From an uncultured Prochlorococcus sp. (GTDB lineage Bacteria; Cyanobacteriota; Cyanobacteriia; PCC-6307; Cyanobiaceae), in assembly GCA_902525075.1 (NCBI GenBank), contig CABZFV010000009.1, positions 1 through 64,000 of the forward strand: DNA of 64,000 bases, given 5' to 3'. The position numbers were made by a program, and so were the translations under genes. The notes under the pieces are model-generated. The model was not told the origin of the DNA, did not search any database, and saw nothing but the letters and a program-made list of their open reading frames with translations. Below, one piece after another: positions 42,491-53,538 of the stretch (position 1 is its first letter; each line of letters starts with the position of its first letter).

Positions 42491-44394
42491 TCTTTTGTTT
42501 CAGTAAAGTCTGCATCAATTACATCATCTCCACCTTTTTCGTTTGAATCGCCCTGATCAGAACCGCCTGCAGCACCAGGTGATGGTGGCTGATTACCTGG
42601 TTGCTGATAAACAGATGAACCAACTGCATAAAGTTCTTGCTGAAGTTCTTCAAGAAGTTTTTTCATTGATTCATAATCTTCTTTTGAAGTTGCTTCTTTT
42701 AAAGCATTACTTTTTTCTTCAACTTTAGACTTTGCTGCAGCATCAATTTTATCTCCTAACTCACCAAGTTGCTTTTCTGTCTGATATACGAGTGTTTCAG
42801 CTTGATTTTTTAAATCGATTTTTTCTCTTTTTTCTTTATCTGCAGATGCATTTGATTCAGCATCCTTTACCATTTTTTCTACCTCATTATCAGATAGAGT
42901 TGAAGCTCCAGTAATTGAAATACTTTGTTCTTTACCACTTCCTTTGTCTTTAGCGGTAACACTAAGAATACCATTTGCATCGATATCAAATGTAACTTCA
43001 ATTTGCGGAACTCCTCTTGGTGCTGAAGGTATACCATCCAATCTAAATGTTCCTAAGCTTTTGTTATCAGAAGCCATTTCTCTTTCACCCTGTAAAACGT
43101 GTATTTCAACATTTGTTTGACCGTCTACAGCAGTTGAATATGTTTCAGATTTCTTGGTGGGTACTGTAGTATTTCGATTTATCATTTTTGTCATTACTCC
43201 CCCTAAAGTCTCTACTCCTAAAGATAGGGGAGTAACGTCAAGCAACAATATATCTTTAACTTCTCCAGCTAAAACTCCTCCCTGAATTGCAGCTCCAACA
43301 GCTACTACTTCGTCAGGATTAACAGTTTGATTTGGTTCTTTACCAATTATTTTTTTAACTAAATCTAAAACAGCAGGTATTCTAGATGAGCCACCAACCA
43401 TAACTACTTCATCAATTTCACTAGTAGAAATTTTTGCATCACTAATAGCCCTTTCAACTGGGGTCTTACACCTATCAATTAAAGAAGTTGCTAATTCCTC
43501 GAACTTTGCTCTAGTAAGGTTCAAATCCAAATGTTTTGGTCCTTCAGGAGTCGCTGTAATAAAAGGTAAATTTATTTCACTTTGCGTAGCATTTGAGAGC
43601 TCTATTTTTGCTTTTTCTGCAGCTTCAGTCAATCTTTGCAAAGCTTGCTTATCTTGTCTGAGATCAATTCCCTCATTAGATTTAAAAGTATTGGCTAAGT
43701 GATCTACGATGCATCTATCAAAATCATCACCACCTAAATGTGTATCTCCAGATGTAGATAGAACTTCAGTTACTCCATCGCCAGCTTCAATAACTGAAAC
43801 ATCAAATGTACCTCCCCCTAAATCAAAAACAAGAATTTTTTCATTTTCTTTATCCAAACCATATGCCAAAGCAGCAGCAGTTGGCTCATTAACAATTCTG
43901 AGAACTTCTAAACCTGCAATCTTTCCAGCATCTTTCGTAGCCTGTCTTTGGGAATCATTAAAATATGCTGGAACTGTAATTACAGCCTGTGTAACTTTGT
44001 CACCAAGATATTTACCTGCATCATCTGCTAGCTTTCTTAAAACTTGAGAACTCACCTCTTCAGGAGAAAACTGTTTATCCAAAATAGGACATTTTAATTT
44101 GACACTAGAACCAGATTTTTCAACAGAATAACTAACTTCTTTAGATTCTTCATTAACTTCATCAACTCTTCTACCAACAAAACGCTTTGCAGAATAAAAA
44201 GTATTTTCAGGATTCATTACAGCTTGTCTTTTTGCAATTTGTCCAACAAGCTGATCTTGATTTTTTGTATATGCAACAACAGATGGAGTAGTTCTGAAAC
44301 CCTCAGCATTTGCTATTACAGTAGGCTTACCACCTTCCATTACAGCGACACAACTATTAGTTGTTCCTAAATCGATTCCTACTACCTTACCCAT
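42487..44394 (-). CDS. dnaK: molecular chaperone DnaK (Hsp70)
   Basis: [22 protein letters not shown] start at 44394 (track ORF extends 21 codons upstream); [22 protein letters not shown]; typical acidic C-terminus. Confidence 0.97.
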   Translation of the reverse strand: MGKVVGIDLGTTNSCVAVMEGGKPTVIANAEGFRTTPSVVAYTKNQDQLVGQIAKRQAVMNPENTFYSAKRFVGRRVDEVNEESKEVSYSVEKSGSSVKLKCPILDKQFSPEEVSSQVLRKLADDAGKYLGDKVTQAVITVPAYFNDSQRQATKDAGKIAGLEVLRIVNEPTAAALAYGLDKENEKILVFDLGGGTFDVSVIEAGDGVTEVLSTSGDTHLGGDDFDRCIVDHLANTFKSNEGIDLRQDKQALQRLTEAAEKAKIELSNATQSEINLPFITATPEGPKHLDLNLTRAKFEELATSLIDRCKTPVERAISDAKISTSEIDEVVMVGGSSRIPAVLDLVKKIIGKEPNQTVNPDEVVAVGAAIQGGVLAGEVKDILLLDVTPLSLGVETLGGVMTKMINRNTTVPTKKSETYSTAVDGQTNVEIHVLQGEREMASDNKSLGTFRLDGIPSAPRGVPQIEVTFDIDANGILSVTAKDKGSGKEQSISITGASTLSDNEVEKMVKDAESNASADKEKREKIDLKNQAETLVYQTEKQLGELGDKIDAAAKSKVEEKSNALKEATSKEDYESMKKLLEELQQELYAVGSSVYQQPGNQPPSPGAAGGSDQGDSNEKGGDDVIDADFTETKD

Positions 44395-44511
44395 GGGTAA
44401 ATTATTTATATTTGTTATTCTCCATAATCGGTCATTGACGTCATTATTGTTACTCAAAGACGGGGTGTGGTTCCCGAACAGATCATCACTTTTAAGGTTA
44501 AAATTCTAAAC

Positions 44512-45372
44512 ATGATTTCAAGTAAGACATCTTTTATCGCATTAATTGGCAATCCAGTAAGCCATTCATTATCCCCAATTATGCAAAATGCTGCCCTTCA
44601 ATATTTAGGCCTAGATTTAATTTATATTGCTGTTCCCTGTAAAGATGAAGATCTAGAATTAGTTCTTAATTCTTTTAAAAAGATTAATTGCAAAGGTTTA
44701 AACATTACAATTCCACACAAAGAAAAAGTATTTAACCTTTGTAGTGAAATCTCCCCTATTGCTAACAAACTTAAAGCAATTAATACTCTGAAATTAAATT
44801 CTGAAAAAAAATGGAGCGCAACTAATACCGATGTAGAGGGATTTATTTATCCATTAAAAAATTTAAACTTAGCAAAGAAAAAATCAATAGTTCTTGGCTC
44901 CGGGGGCGCAGCAAGATCTGTTATTCAAGGTTTAATAAATTTAAATCTTTCAACAATTTCAGTAATATCACGTAACAAATCATCACTAGATGAATTAATA
45001 AAAAACTTTGATAATCAAATTCAACTGCAGGGTTTATTGAGTAGTAATGATCAAGCTCAAATTTTAATTCGTGAAGCAGATTTGATTGTAAATACAACAC
45101 CAGCAGGGATGAAAACAACTAAATATGAAAATAATGTAATTCCATATGGCGAAGCATTTTGGAGATCTCTTAACTCGCAAACAATTGTTTACGATTTAAT
45201 ATACAATCCTGCCCCAACTACTTTACTGAAATTTAGCGCCAAAAAAGGATGCATGACTATAGATGGTTTGGAAATGCTTGTTGCCCAAGGGATAAAATCA
45301 TTATCATTTTGGACAGATGGTTTAGAAGTACCTTTTCATGTAATGAATGACGCACTAAAAAAATATCTTTAA
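44512..45372 (+). CDS. aroE: shikimate dehydrogenase
   Basis: MISSKTSFIALIGNPVSHSLSPIMQNAAL; GLNITIPHKE; VLGSGGAARSVIQGL; start at 44512 more likely than track start 44467. Confidence 0.94.
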   Translation: MISSKTSFIALIGNPVSHSLSPIMQNAALQYLGLDLIYIAVPCKDEDLELVLNSFKKINCKGLNITIPHKEKVFNLCSEISPIANKLKAINTLKLNSEKKWSATNTDVEGFIYPLKNLNLAKKKSIVLGSGGAARSVIQGLINLNLSTISVISRNKSSLDELIKNFDNQIQLQGLLSSNDQAQILIREADLIVNTTPAGMKTTKYENNVIPYGEAFWRSLNSQTIVYDLIYNPAPTTLLKFSAKKGCMTIDGLEMLVAQGIKSLSFWTDGLEVPFHVMNDALKKYL

Positions 45373-45476
45373 AAAAATAATCCTACTTGTCAAGAAATTG
45401 CCTATCGTAATGTATCGTAAGTAATGAACAGACGCTCATCACATCAATTTATGAGCCAAAGACCTTGTCTGAAACT

Positions 45477-45938
45477 ATGAACGATCAACAATCTTATTAC
45501 GAAACCATGTATATCCTCCGCCCAGACATTGCGGAAGATGAAGTAACTAATCACATCGATAAATACAACAAGCTTTTAGAGGAATTTGGCGGTACTATTC
45601 TTGATAGTCAAATGAGAGGTAAGAGGAGATTAGCCTATCAAATAGCAAAACATAGAGAAGGTATTTACGTGCAACTAAGTCATCAAGGTGATGGGCAACA
45701 TATTTTTAAAATTGAAAAAACAATGAGACTAAGTGAAGATGTTATTAGATACATGACTGTTAAACAAGAGGGTCCTTTACCAGCCCCAAGGCCTTCGAAC
45801 AAGAGTACATCTCAATCAGAGAATAAAGATAATCCAGAGGCGAGAGTTGAATCTAAAGAAAAACAACCAGTAGCAAGTGCAGATACTTCAACTTCGAGCA
45901 AAGATGATGCTGAAACTAAAGAAAATGCTGAATCTTAA
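45477..45938 (+). CDS. rpsF: 30S ribosomal protein S6
   Basis: [41 protein letters not shown] at 45477 (track starts at a TTG at 45465). Confidence 0.94.
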   Translation: MNDQQSYYETMYILRPDIAEDEVTNHIDKYNKLLEEFGGTILDSQMRGKRRLAYQIAKHREGIYVQLSHQGDGQHIFKIEKTMRLSEDVIRYMTVKQEGPLPAPRPSNKSTSQSENKDNPEARVESKEKQPVASADTSTSSKDDAETKENAES

Positions 45939-45941
45939 ATG

Positions 45942-47156
45942 TTAATCTTTTGTTTTTGCATTTAACTCAGCCCATATTTTATTAGACATACCCCACATAT
46001 AAATAAAACCCTCTGCTAAAGAATGATTAAAGACGTCATCTTTGCTGTAAGTTGCCAAATCTTCCCTGTAAAGTGAATTATTTTCCGACATTCTCCCAAT
46101 GACTATTGCATTCCCCTTATAGAGTCTAATCTTTACTCTTCCATTAACTGAAGTTTGAGTCGATGATATAAATGCATCTAAACTTTCTTTAAGAGGTCCA
46201 AACCAAAAACCTTGATAAACTAATTGACCCCATTTTTTTTCCAATATTCCTTTAAAATCGATAACATCGGGGTTTAATGTTATGCTCTCTAATTCTTTAT
46301 GAGCTTTGATTAAAAGTGAGAGGCCAGGTGTTTCATAAATCTCTCTACTTTTAATACCTACTACTCGATCCTCAATCATATCTATTCTTCCAAAACCGTG
46401 ATTACCTGCAAGATCATTAGCTTTTTGAATGATCTCTACTGGAGTTAAAAATTCATCATTAATTCCAACTGGAAACCCATTTTTGAAAACAATTTCTATA
46501 TCTTGATGGAAATCAGGTGAATTATTAACTGATGATGTCATCGAAAATATATCCTCAGGTGCTTCTTGCATTGGATCTTCTAATATACCTGCTTCAATAC
46601 TTCTACCAAGTAAATTAACGTCAACTGAATATGGTGATTTTTTTGATACTGGCGCAGGTATACCAAATTTTTCTCCGTACACTATTGCATCTTCTCTACT
46701 CATATTCCACTCCCTTGCAGGAGTAATTATTTTTAAATCAGGACCTAAAGCGTTAATTGCCAAATCGAACCGAACTTGATCATTCCCTTTACCAGTGCAT
46801 CCATGAGCTACTGCATCGGCATTAATTTCTCTAGCAATATTAACAAGATTTTCAGCAATTAAAGGCCTCGCAAGAGCAGTAGATAAAGGATATTTATCTA
46901 AATATAATGCGTTTGCTCTAATGGCTGGAAAAGCGTATCTCTCAACAAAACTATTAACTAAATTGCCAACGATTGATTTAGATGCTCCAGAGTTTAAAGC
47001 TTTTTGCCTAATAAGTTCTAAATCCTCGCCTTGTCCAAGATCTGCTACAAAAGCAACCACTTCTGCAATTCCATATTCATTCTTTAAATATGGAATACAA
47101 ACGCTGGTATCTACGCCACCAGAATAAGCTAGTACAACTTTTTTTACCTGCTGCAT
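45942..47156 (-). CDS. argG: argininosuccinate synthase
   Basis: 404 aa; [35 protein letters not shown]. Confidence 0.97.
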   Translation of the reverse strand: MQQVKKVVLAYSGGVDTSVCIPYLKNEYGIAEVVAFVADLGQGEDLELIRQKALNSGASKSIVGNLVNSFVERYAFPAIRANALYLDKYPLSTALARPLIAENLVNIAREINADAVAHGCTGKGNDQVRFDLAINALGPDLKIITPAREWNMSREDAIVYGEKFGIPAPVSKKSPYSVDVNLLGRSIEAGILEDPMQEAPEDIFSMTSSVNNSPDFHQDIEIVFKNGFPVGINDEFLTPVEIIQKANDLAGNHGFGRIDMIEDRVVGIKSREIYETPGLSLLIKAHKELESITLNPDVIDFKGILEKKWGQLVYQGFWFGPLKESLDAFISSTQTSVNGRVKIRLYKGNAIVIGRMSENNSLYREDLATYSKDDVFNHSLAEGFIYMWGMSNKIWAELNAKTKD

Positions 47157-47192
47157 CTAAATTTGCTCCATAAATTTAAATTTTTGACGTAA

Positions 47193-47387
47193 TTAAGAAT
47201 TTGAATACTTATTAAACACTAATACTATTGTAACTAAAAGAGCTGGACCAAAAACTAGTAATAAGAGAAGAAAGTTATTAATTATTAAAAGATTGGGATT
47301 CAAATATCCAATAAGTTTTAATAATCCAGATAGCAACAATGAAAGTAACCAGATAAAAAGGTATTTTAAATTTCCTTTATCAAACAA
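47193..47387 (-). CDS. small hydrophobic conserved hypothetical protein (2 TM)
   Basis: 64-aa ORF in a gap, strongly hydrophobic. Confidence 0.5.
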   Translation of the reverse strand: MFDKGNLKYLFIWLLSLLLSGLLKLIGYLNPNLLIINNFLLLLLVFGPALLVTIVLVFNKYSNS

Positions 47388-47395
47388 AGTTTTAA

Positions 47396-47722
47396 GTGTG
47401 CATCATTATGTATTATCTTATATATAGAACAAAACCTTTAATGGATTCAAATAAATTAAAACTTAGATTAGACGAAATTTCTGAAGTCAATCCTGCTTTA
47501 ACTTGTTACCACAGAGATGATCCAGCTCCTGTGTTGCCGCTAAGAGAAGAACCTGATCTACTATCTTGGCTCGAAAATACAGGTAGACTTGTTTCAGAAA
47601 AAGATGGAGATTCACAAGAGATAAGTACAATAGAAGAAGAAGAACTTTCAGCACTTATGGGAGAAAAGGAAGATTATAAAATTGAAGAAGATCCTTCATT
47701 AGAAGATGATTGGGAAGATTAA
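47396..47722 (+). CDS. DUF3134-family protein
   Basis: LDEISEVNPALTCYHRDDPAPVLPLREEPDLLSWLENTGRLV; true start probably the internal Met of MDSNKLKLRL. Confidence 0.75.
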   Translation: MCIIMYYLIYRTKPLMDSNKLKLRLDEISEVNPALTCYHRDDPAPVLPLREEPDLLSWLENTGRLVSEKDGDSQEISTIEEEELSALMGEKEDYKIEEDPSLEDDWED

Positions 47723-48782
47723 AAAGTTTAACTTTGAATCTTTATTTATATTAAATACTTTTGCTTTAATAGTTACCTCCTATTTTTTTAATAATTTTAT
47801 TTTTATAGGAATTTACATACTATTCTTCTTTATTTCTATTTTTACAACGAAAAATGGTCTAAAGATTATCAAAAAATTTAACTTACTTCAAAATATTAGG
47901 AATGAAGGCCCAGCTAATCACTTTAAAAAAAGTGATACTCCAACAATGGGTGGAATTTTTATGACAATCCCTTTTTTAATTTTACTTTTGATAATAACTA
48001 TCAATTTAGGTTCTCTAAAATTATTTCTTTTATTCCTTACTATTTTTGGTTTCTTTATCATAGGATTTTTAGATGATTATTTAAGCATTAAAAGAAAAGA
48101 GAACACAGGTTTAAAAACAAATGAGAAATTTATCTTACAAAGTGTCATCTCAATAATTTTTATATTTTTAGCCTATGAAAAAAATTTAATCAGTCCATTA
48201 ATAACAGTTTCTGATTCCTGGGGAATAAATATTAATATTTTCATTTTGCCAGTATCTTTTATAGTACTTGTGGGCATAAGTAATTCAGTAAATTTGACTG
48301 ACGGACTAGATGGATTAGCAGCTGGATGCAGTGGGATCGTCTTTTATGGATTAGGAACAGAAATATTACTGAAAGAACAGCAAGAACTTTTTGTTTTTAG
48401 CATCTTATGTTTTTCGATGTGCGGCATATGCTTAGGATTTCTAAACTATAATAGATATCCTGCAAAAATATTTATGGGCGACACAGGATCTCTAAGTATT
48501 GGAGCAATTCTGGGTTCTATAGCTTTATTAACTAATAGTGTTTTTACCTTATCTATTTTCTCAGGAATATTTATTGTTGAATCGTTATCAGTAATGATTC
48601 AAGTAGGGTTTTTTAAAATTACAAAAAAATTATTTCATAGAGGTAAACGCTTATTTTTAATGGCTCCTCTACACCACCACTTTGAACTTAAAGGAATGAA
48701 AGAACAAAAAATAGTTGAAAATTTTTGGAAAATCAACATTTTACTTGTAATTTTAGGTATAGTTTTAAAAATCAATCTTTGA
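47706..48782 (+). CDS. mraY: phospho-N-acetylmuramoyl-pentapeptide-transferase
   Basis: 358 aa; KKSDTPTMGGIFM, NLTDGLDGLAAGCSGI, FMGDTGSLSIGA, MAPLHHHFELKG. Confidence 0.96.
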   Translation: MIGKIKKFNFESLFILNTFALIVTSYFFNNFIFIGIYILFFFISIFTTKNGLKIIKKFNLLQNIRNEGPANHFKKSDTPTMGGIFMTIPFLILLLIITINLGSLKLFLLFLTIFGFFIIGFLDDYLSIKRKENTGLKTNEKFILQSVISIIFIFLAYEKNLISPLITVSDSWGININIFILPVSFIVLVGISNSVNLTDGLDGLAAGCSGIVFYGLGTEILLKEQQELFVFSILCFSMCGICLGFLNYNRYPAKIFMGDTGSLSIGAILGSIALLTNSVFTLSIFSGIFIVESLSVMIQVGFFKITKKLFHRGKRLFLMAPLHHHFELKGMKEQKIVENFWKINILLVILGIVLKINL

Positions 48783-48792
48783 AAAATTTGTT

Positions 48793-49038
48793 ATGAATTT
48801 TTTTACATGGAAAGATAATGGATTAACAAGCGACTGCTCAAGTCTTGATGCAATGGCATCAAGATTTGAAGAAACTGCTAACTTAATGAAAAAACTTTCT
48901 AAGAAGGGCTTTAAACTAAAGAAAACTCAAAATAATCAACTAATTCTTCACCCTGATCCTGAGGTCTTTGATCAATGGGGTTTTATAAGTGAAGAAGTCC
49001 CTTTTAAACAACTTTGTTTAATGTCAGATGAAGAATAA
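48793..49038 (+). CDS. conserved hypothetical small protein (picocyanobacterial)
   Basis: 81-aa ORF immediately downstream of mraY. Confidence 0.55.
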   Translation: MNFFTWKDNGLTSDCSSLDAMASRFEETANLMKKLSKKGFKLKKTQNNQLILHPDPEVFDQWGFISEEVPFKQLCLMSDEE

Positions 49039-50381
49039 CTATTTGAATTTGAAAATTCTTCAGTAAGTACTGATAAATAATTGCGTACATGAGTGTTCCA
49101 ACTAAAATGTCTGTTAACGCCCTCAATTCCATTTCTGCTCCATAATTTCCACTGATTATTATTTGATATTCCTTTTTCAAGAATAACTTTTAACTCATTA
49201 ATATCATTAACATCTACTAAAAGTCCATTTTCACATTTTGAACGAATTTCTTTTGGCCCTCCATCATTTGTTGAGATAATTGGCAATCCACATGAAGAAG
49301 CTTCAAGAAGAGTTAAACCAAAAGGCTCTGTTAAGGCTGGATTTACAAATACACCACCTCTGCTAGCAGCCCACCTATATAAAGCAGGAATCTGACTTGG
49401 AAGATGTTTTTTTGGATAAGCTACCTTTCCATACAAATTATATTTATCAATTGTTTCAAAAATATTATTGAAAACATCTTTTTGTTGAGGGTCAAGTTTT
49501 GAAGTATTCTCTCTACAACCTAAAATCAAAATTAAATTAGTTTTTCTTTTTAATTTTTCAGATCTTCCATATGCTTCAATCAAAGTTGGAATATTTTTTC
49601 TTCGTACAGCTCTAGAAATAGTCAAAAATGGAGGTTTAGTAGAATCCTTTAGAAAAGGTTTCATCATATTATCAATTTCGGCTGTCTCGCTTGTAGAGTG
49701 AATATGGTGAAATTTATTATGATCAACACCTGGAGGAATAACTTTAGCTTTGTGAGGTGAAAAAGAAGAATATTGGGAATATTGATAAACTGATTCTTGT
49801 TTAGTGCTTGTAACGATAATATCTGCAGACTTCAATGCTTTTTCTTCTGCCTCAATTCTTTTACTTATAAAATAAAGTTTTTCTATTTGATTATTTTTTA
49901 AACCAGTATCAAGCAATTTCCTTTTTTTCTCTCTTCCTAAAGAATGACCAGTAAAAATAAGAGGAACATTTAACGATTTACTTAGTTTAACTCCTACATA
50001 TCCAGCATCTGCATAATGTGCATGAATGAAATTAGGCTTTTTGTTTTTTTTATAGTAAGAAATTAGTCTTTCAGTTAAATGATCTAAATAAGGCCAAAGC
50101 AATTCCTTTCTTAAATATTTATTAGGTCCAAATTTGAATCTTAAAATTCTAACTCCAGGTTCTACAAATTCTTCTTCTTGAGAATATTCATCGTCTACTT
50201 TTGGGTCATTTATTAAACGAGTAACTAAATCTACTTGATCAACTTCTGAAGTATTAGCCAAACTTTTAATTAACTCTAAAACGTATTGTGTTTGCCCTCC
50301 TGTATCTGCATCCCTGCCTAACTCAAGATTTTTAGAACGTATAAGACCATGTAAATGTAAGTGTAAAAATTTCAACCTCAT
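48972..50381 (-). CDS. sucrose-phosphate synthase-like glycosyltransferase (GT4)
   Basis: 469 aa; LGRDADTGGQTQYVLEL, HAHYADAGYVGVKLS, GHSLGREKKRKLL, PALTEPFGLTLLEASSCGLPIISTNDGGP. Confidence 0.9.
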   Translation of the reverse strand: MRLKFLHLHLHGLIRSKNLELGRDADTGGQTQYVLELIKSLANTSEVDQVDLVTRLINDPKVDDEYSQEEEFVEPGVRILRFKFGPNKYLRKELLWPYLDHLTERLISYYKKNKKPNFIHAHYADAGYVGVKLSKSLNVPLIFTGHSLGREKKRKLLDTGLKNNQIEKLYFISKRIEAEEKALKSADIIVTSTKQESVYQYSQYSSFSPHKAKVIPPGVDHNKFHHIHSTSETAEIDNMMKPFLKDSTKPPFLTISRAVRRKNIPTLIEAYGRSEKLKRKTNLILILGCRENTSKLDPQQKDVFNNIFETIDKYNLYGKVAYPKKHLPSQIPALYRWAASRGGVFVNPALTEPFGLTLLEASSCGLPIISTNDGGPKEIRSKCENGLLVDVNDINELKVILEKGISNNNQWKLWSRNGIEGVNRHFSWNTHVRNYLSVLTEEFSNSNSYSSSDIKQSCLKGTSSLIKPH

Positions 50382-50580
50382 TCAGTAAACCTCCGATAGA
50401 CGGCCTTTAATACAAATAAGCTGAATTTTCTAAGGAAATATTAAGAAAGCATTATGATTTGAAATTTTTTAATATGGAAGTTTTCCAAAAAGCAGTTATA
50501 GAGTAGTTTTATAACCCTTTAAAAAAGAATTTCGTATTGCTGAAATAATTAAAATAAAAAGAAATACAACTAAGATTTTC

Positions 50581-53508
50581 TTATTTCAGAACCTTTTTAA
50601 GATATTTTGCTGTATGACTTGTAGGATTATTAGCTACATCCTCGGGAATACCTTCTGCAATGATTTCTCCTCCTTTATCTCCTCCGTCAGGTCCTAGATC
50701 GATAATCCAATCTGAACATCTAATAACATCTAAATTATGTTCAATAACAATTACTGAATTACCTTTATCTACCAAACGTTGTATCACATCCATTAATTTA
50801 TGAACATCATAAAAACTTAACCCTGTAGTTGGTTCATCAATCAAATATAAAGTTTTTCCAGTAGCCCTTTTTGACAATTCCGTAGCTAACTTAACTCTTT
50901 GAGCCTCTCCACCAGATAATGTAGGAGCTGGCTGACCTAATTTGACATATCCTAAGCCAACATCAACCAATGTAGATAATCTATCAGCAGCTTGAGGTAT
51001 AGCAGAAAAAGTTTCTGCAGCTTGTTCAACAGTCATCTCTAAAACGTCAGATATATTGAAACCTTTATATTTCACCTGTAGAGTTTCTCTATTAAAACGA
51101 GCTCCTTTACATACTTCACATTGAACATACACATCAGGTAAAAAATTCATTTCAATTACATTAACTCCCTGACCTTTACAAGCTTCGCATCTACCTCCTT
51201 TCACATTAAAACTAAATTGACCAGCCTGATAACCTCTTGCTTTTGCTTCTACTGTGGCAGTAAATATCTGCCTTATAGGATCAAAAGCACCAGTATATGT
51301 AGCAGGATTTGATCTTGGAGTTCTTCCTATTGGAGATTGATCAATAACGATAACTTTATCAATTGCCTTTATACCCTTTAACTCTTTTACACCTTGAGGA
51401 AAAGGGACTTTTAATCCTAGAGAATGACATAATGCAGGATGAAGTAATTCATTTATCAAAGTACTCTTACCACTTCCACTCACACCAGTTACAGAAACTA
51501 ATCTGCCTAAAGGAAATTCAACAGAAATATTTTTTAAATTATTTTTAGAGCAATTATTTAAAATTAAACTTTTTTTTACAGATGATCTACGTTCTTTTGG
51601 AGTAGGAATCGATTTCCTACCACTAAGATAAGCTCCAGTTAATGACTTTTCTGAATTTAAGACATCTTGATAAGATCCTTTAGCAATAATTTCCCCACCA
51701 TAAACACCTGCCCCTGGACCAATATCTACTAAATAATCTGCGGATTTCATAGTATCTTCATCATGTTCAACCACAACCAAAGTATTTCCCAAGTCTCTTA
51801 AGCTCTTTAATGTTTCTAATAATCTGTCATTATCTCTCTGATGCAAACCAATGCTTGGTTCATCTAATACATATAAAACGCCAGTAAGACCTGCACCTAT
51901 TTGTGTAGCCAATCTGATACGCTGAGCCTCACCACCAGACAAAGTCATAGCTGGTCTATCTAAAGTCAAATAATCTAAGCCTACATTAATTAAAAACTTC
52001 AAACGTAAACGAATCTCTTTCAAAACCAATTCACCTATCTGCTTTTGTTTTTCTGATAAAGATATATTTTCTTTCTTCGTCTTACCTAAGCCCATGATGC
52101 GCTCTACGTGATTTAAGGTTTCAGAAACGCTTATAGAAGTTAAATCAGTAATGTTGTATGGACCAAGTTTAACTGCCAAAGCCTCAGGTCTTAATCTTTT
52201 TCCAGAACATGTCTTACAGGGAACTAATTCTTGATACTTTTCTAATTTTTGTTTAACTAATTCTCCATTGGCTTCATTCAATTGCCTTTCTAATATTGGC
52301 AAAATCCCCTCAAAAGGTCTTTCAAAACCACTAGAAGTTTTAAAACGACTATCAGCCTGAATTAATATTGGTTTATCTGATCCCAAAAGTAGAACTTTTT
52401 TTTGCAAATCACTTAAATCTTTCCAAGGAGTTTTTAATTCAAAACCATAAGCTTGTCCTACAGAATAAAGTAAAGAGAAGTAATAAGTATTATCTTTTTC
52501 ACTCCAAGGAGCTATTGCAGCATAAACAGGTAATGTTTTATCAGGTATAACTCTATCCGCAGTAAATTTTTTTAAATAACCAATCCCATGACAATCTGGA
52601 CAGGCCCCATATGGGCTATTAAAAGAAAATAATCTAGGAGAAAGTTCTTCAACAATAGATCCATGTACAGGACATGCATAATTTTCTGAGTAAAGTTTTT
52701 CTCTTTCTAAGTTAGATGGTAAATTTTCTCCTTTTTTTGGAACAACTTCTACTATTGCTAAGCCATCGCCTCTTTTTAGACAAGTTTGTAGAGAATCATT
52801 TAATCTTTCTTGTATACCTTCTCTTGCAATTAATCTATCGACTACCACCTCAATATTATGAATTTGATTTTTATCTAATTCGATACTATCAGCAAGTTCT
52901 CTTACCTCTCCATTGATTCTTACCCTAGCAAATCCTTCAGCAGCTAGTCCGCTTATTAATTTTATATGTGTTCCTTTCTTACCTCTTACAACAGGAGCCA
53001 ACAATTGGTACCTTGTTCCTTCTGGTAAAAGAAGAATTTGATCCACCATTTCATCAATTGTTTGAGGCGCAATTGGAATCCCACAATGGTGACAATGAGG
53101 CTCACCAGCACGACCAAACAATAATCTTAAATAATCTTGTATTTCCGTTACTGTTCCAACTGTTGATCGAGGATTATGACTTGTAGATTTTTGATCAATT
53201 GAAATAGCAGGTGATAAACCTTCAATATTGTCAACATCTGGTTTATCTACTTGACCCAAAAATTGCCTTGCATATGCAGAAAGACTCTCAACATATCTTC
53301 TTTGTCCTTCAGCAAAAATAGTATCAAAGGCCAGAGAACTTTTACCACTTCCACTCACACCTGTAAAAACTATAAATTTATTCCTTGGTAGAGAAAGATC
53401 AATATTTTTTAAATTATGCTGACGAGCTCCCCTAATATTAATTGAGTTATCTTCTCCAAAACTACTATCAACTTTATTAACCATGTTTAAATCTAAATTA
53501 TGGTTCAA
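50581..53508 (-). CDS. uvrA: excinuclease ABC subunit A
   Basis: 975 aa; two ABC ATPase modules (GVSGSGKSSLAFDTIFAEGQRRYVESLSAYARQFLG), zinc motifs CPDCHGIG and CEACKGQG. Confidence 0.98.
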   Translation of the reverse strand: MNHNLDLNMVNKVDSSFGEDNSINIRGARQHNLKNIDLSLPRNKFIVFTGVSGSGKSSLAFDTIFAEGQRRYVESLSAYARQFLGQVDKPDVDNIEGLSPAISIDQKSTSHNPRSTVGTVTEIQDYLRLLFGRAGEPHCHHCGIPIAPQTIDEMVDQILLLPEGTRYQLLAPVVRGKKGTHIKLISGLAAEGFARVRINGEVRELADSIELDKNQIHNIEVVVDRLIAREGIQERLNDSLQTCLKRGDGLAIVEVVPKKGENLPSNLEREKLYSENYACPVHGSIVEELSPRLFSFNSPYGACPDCHGIGYLKKFTADRVIPDKTLPVYAAIAPWSEKDNTYYFSLLYSVGQAYGFELKTPWKDLSDLQKKVLLLGSDKPILIQADSRFKTSSGFERPFEGILPILERQLNEANGELVKQKLEKYQELVPCKTCSGKRLRPEALAVKLGPYNITDLTSISVSETLNHVERIMGLGKTKKENISLSEKQKQIGELVLKEIRLRLKFLINVGLDYLTLDRPAMTLSGGEAQRIRLATQIGAGLTGVLYVLDEPSIGLHQRDNDRLLETLKSLRDLGNTLVVVEHDEDTMKSADYLVDIGPGAGVYGGEIIAKGSYQDVLNSEKSLTGAYLSGRKSIPTPKERRSSVKKSLILNNCSKNNLKNISVEFPLGRLVSVTGVSGSGKSTLINELLHPALCHSLGLKVPFPQGVKELKGIKAIDKVIVIDQSPIGRTPRSNPATYTGAFDPIRQIFTATVEAKARGYQAGQFSFNVKGGRCEACKGQGVNVIEMNFLPDVYVQCEVCKGARFNRETLQVKYKGFNISDVLEMTVEQAAETFSAIPQAADRLSTLVDVGLGYVKLGQPAPTLSGGEAQRVKLATELSKRATGKTLYLIDEPTTGLSFYDVHKLMDVIQRLVDKGNSVIVIEHNLDVIRCSDWIIDLGPDGGDKGGEIIAEGIPEDVANNPTSHTAKYLKKVLK

Positions 53509-53538
53509 GGAGATTATTATAGTAGAATTTTTTTTATT

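Noticed and set aside
44395-44457. 21-aa N-terminal extension of DnaK
   Set aside because: DnaK proteins start at [14 protein letters not shown]; the upstream in-frame codons are probably untranslated leader.
45405-45425. Short tandem-like repeat tatcgtaatgtatcgtaagtaatg upstream of rpsF
   Set aside because: About 8 bp repeated twice with no further copies; too short to distinguish from chance.
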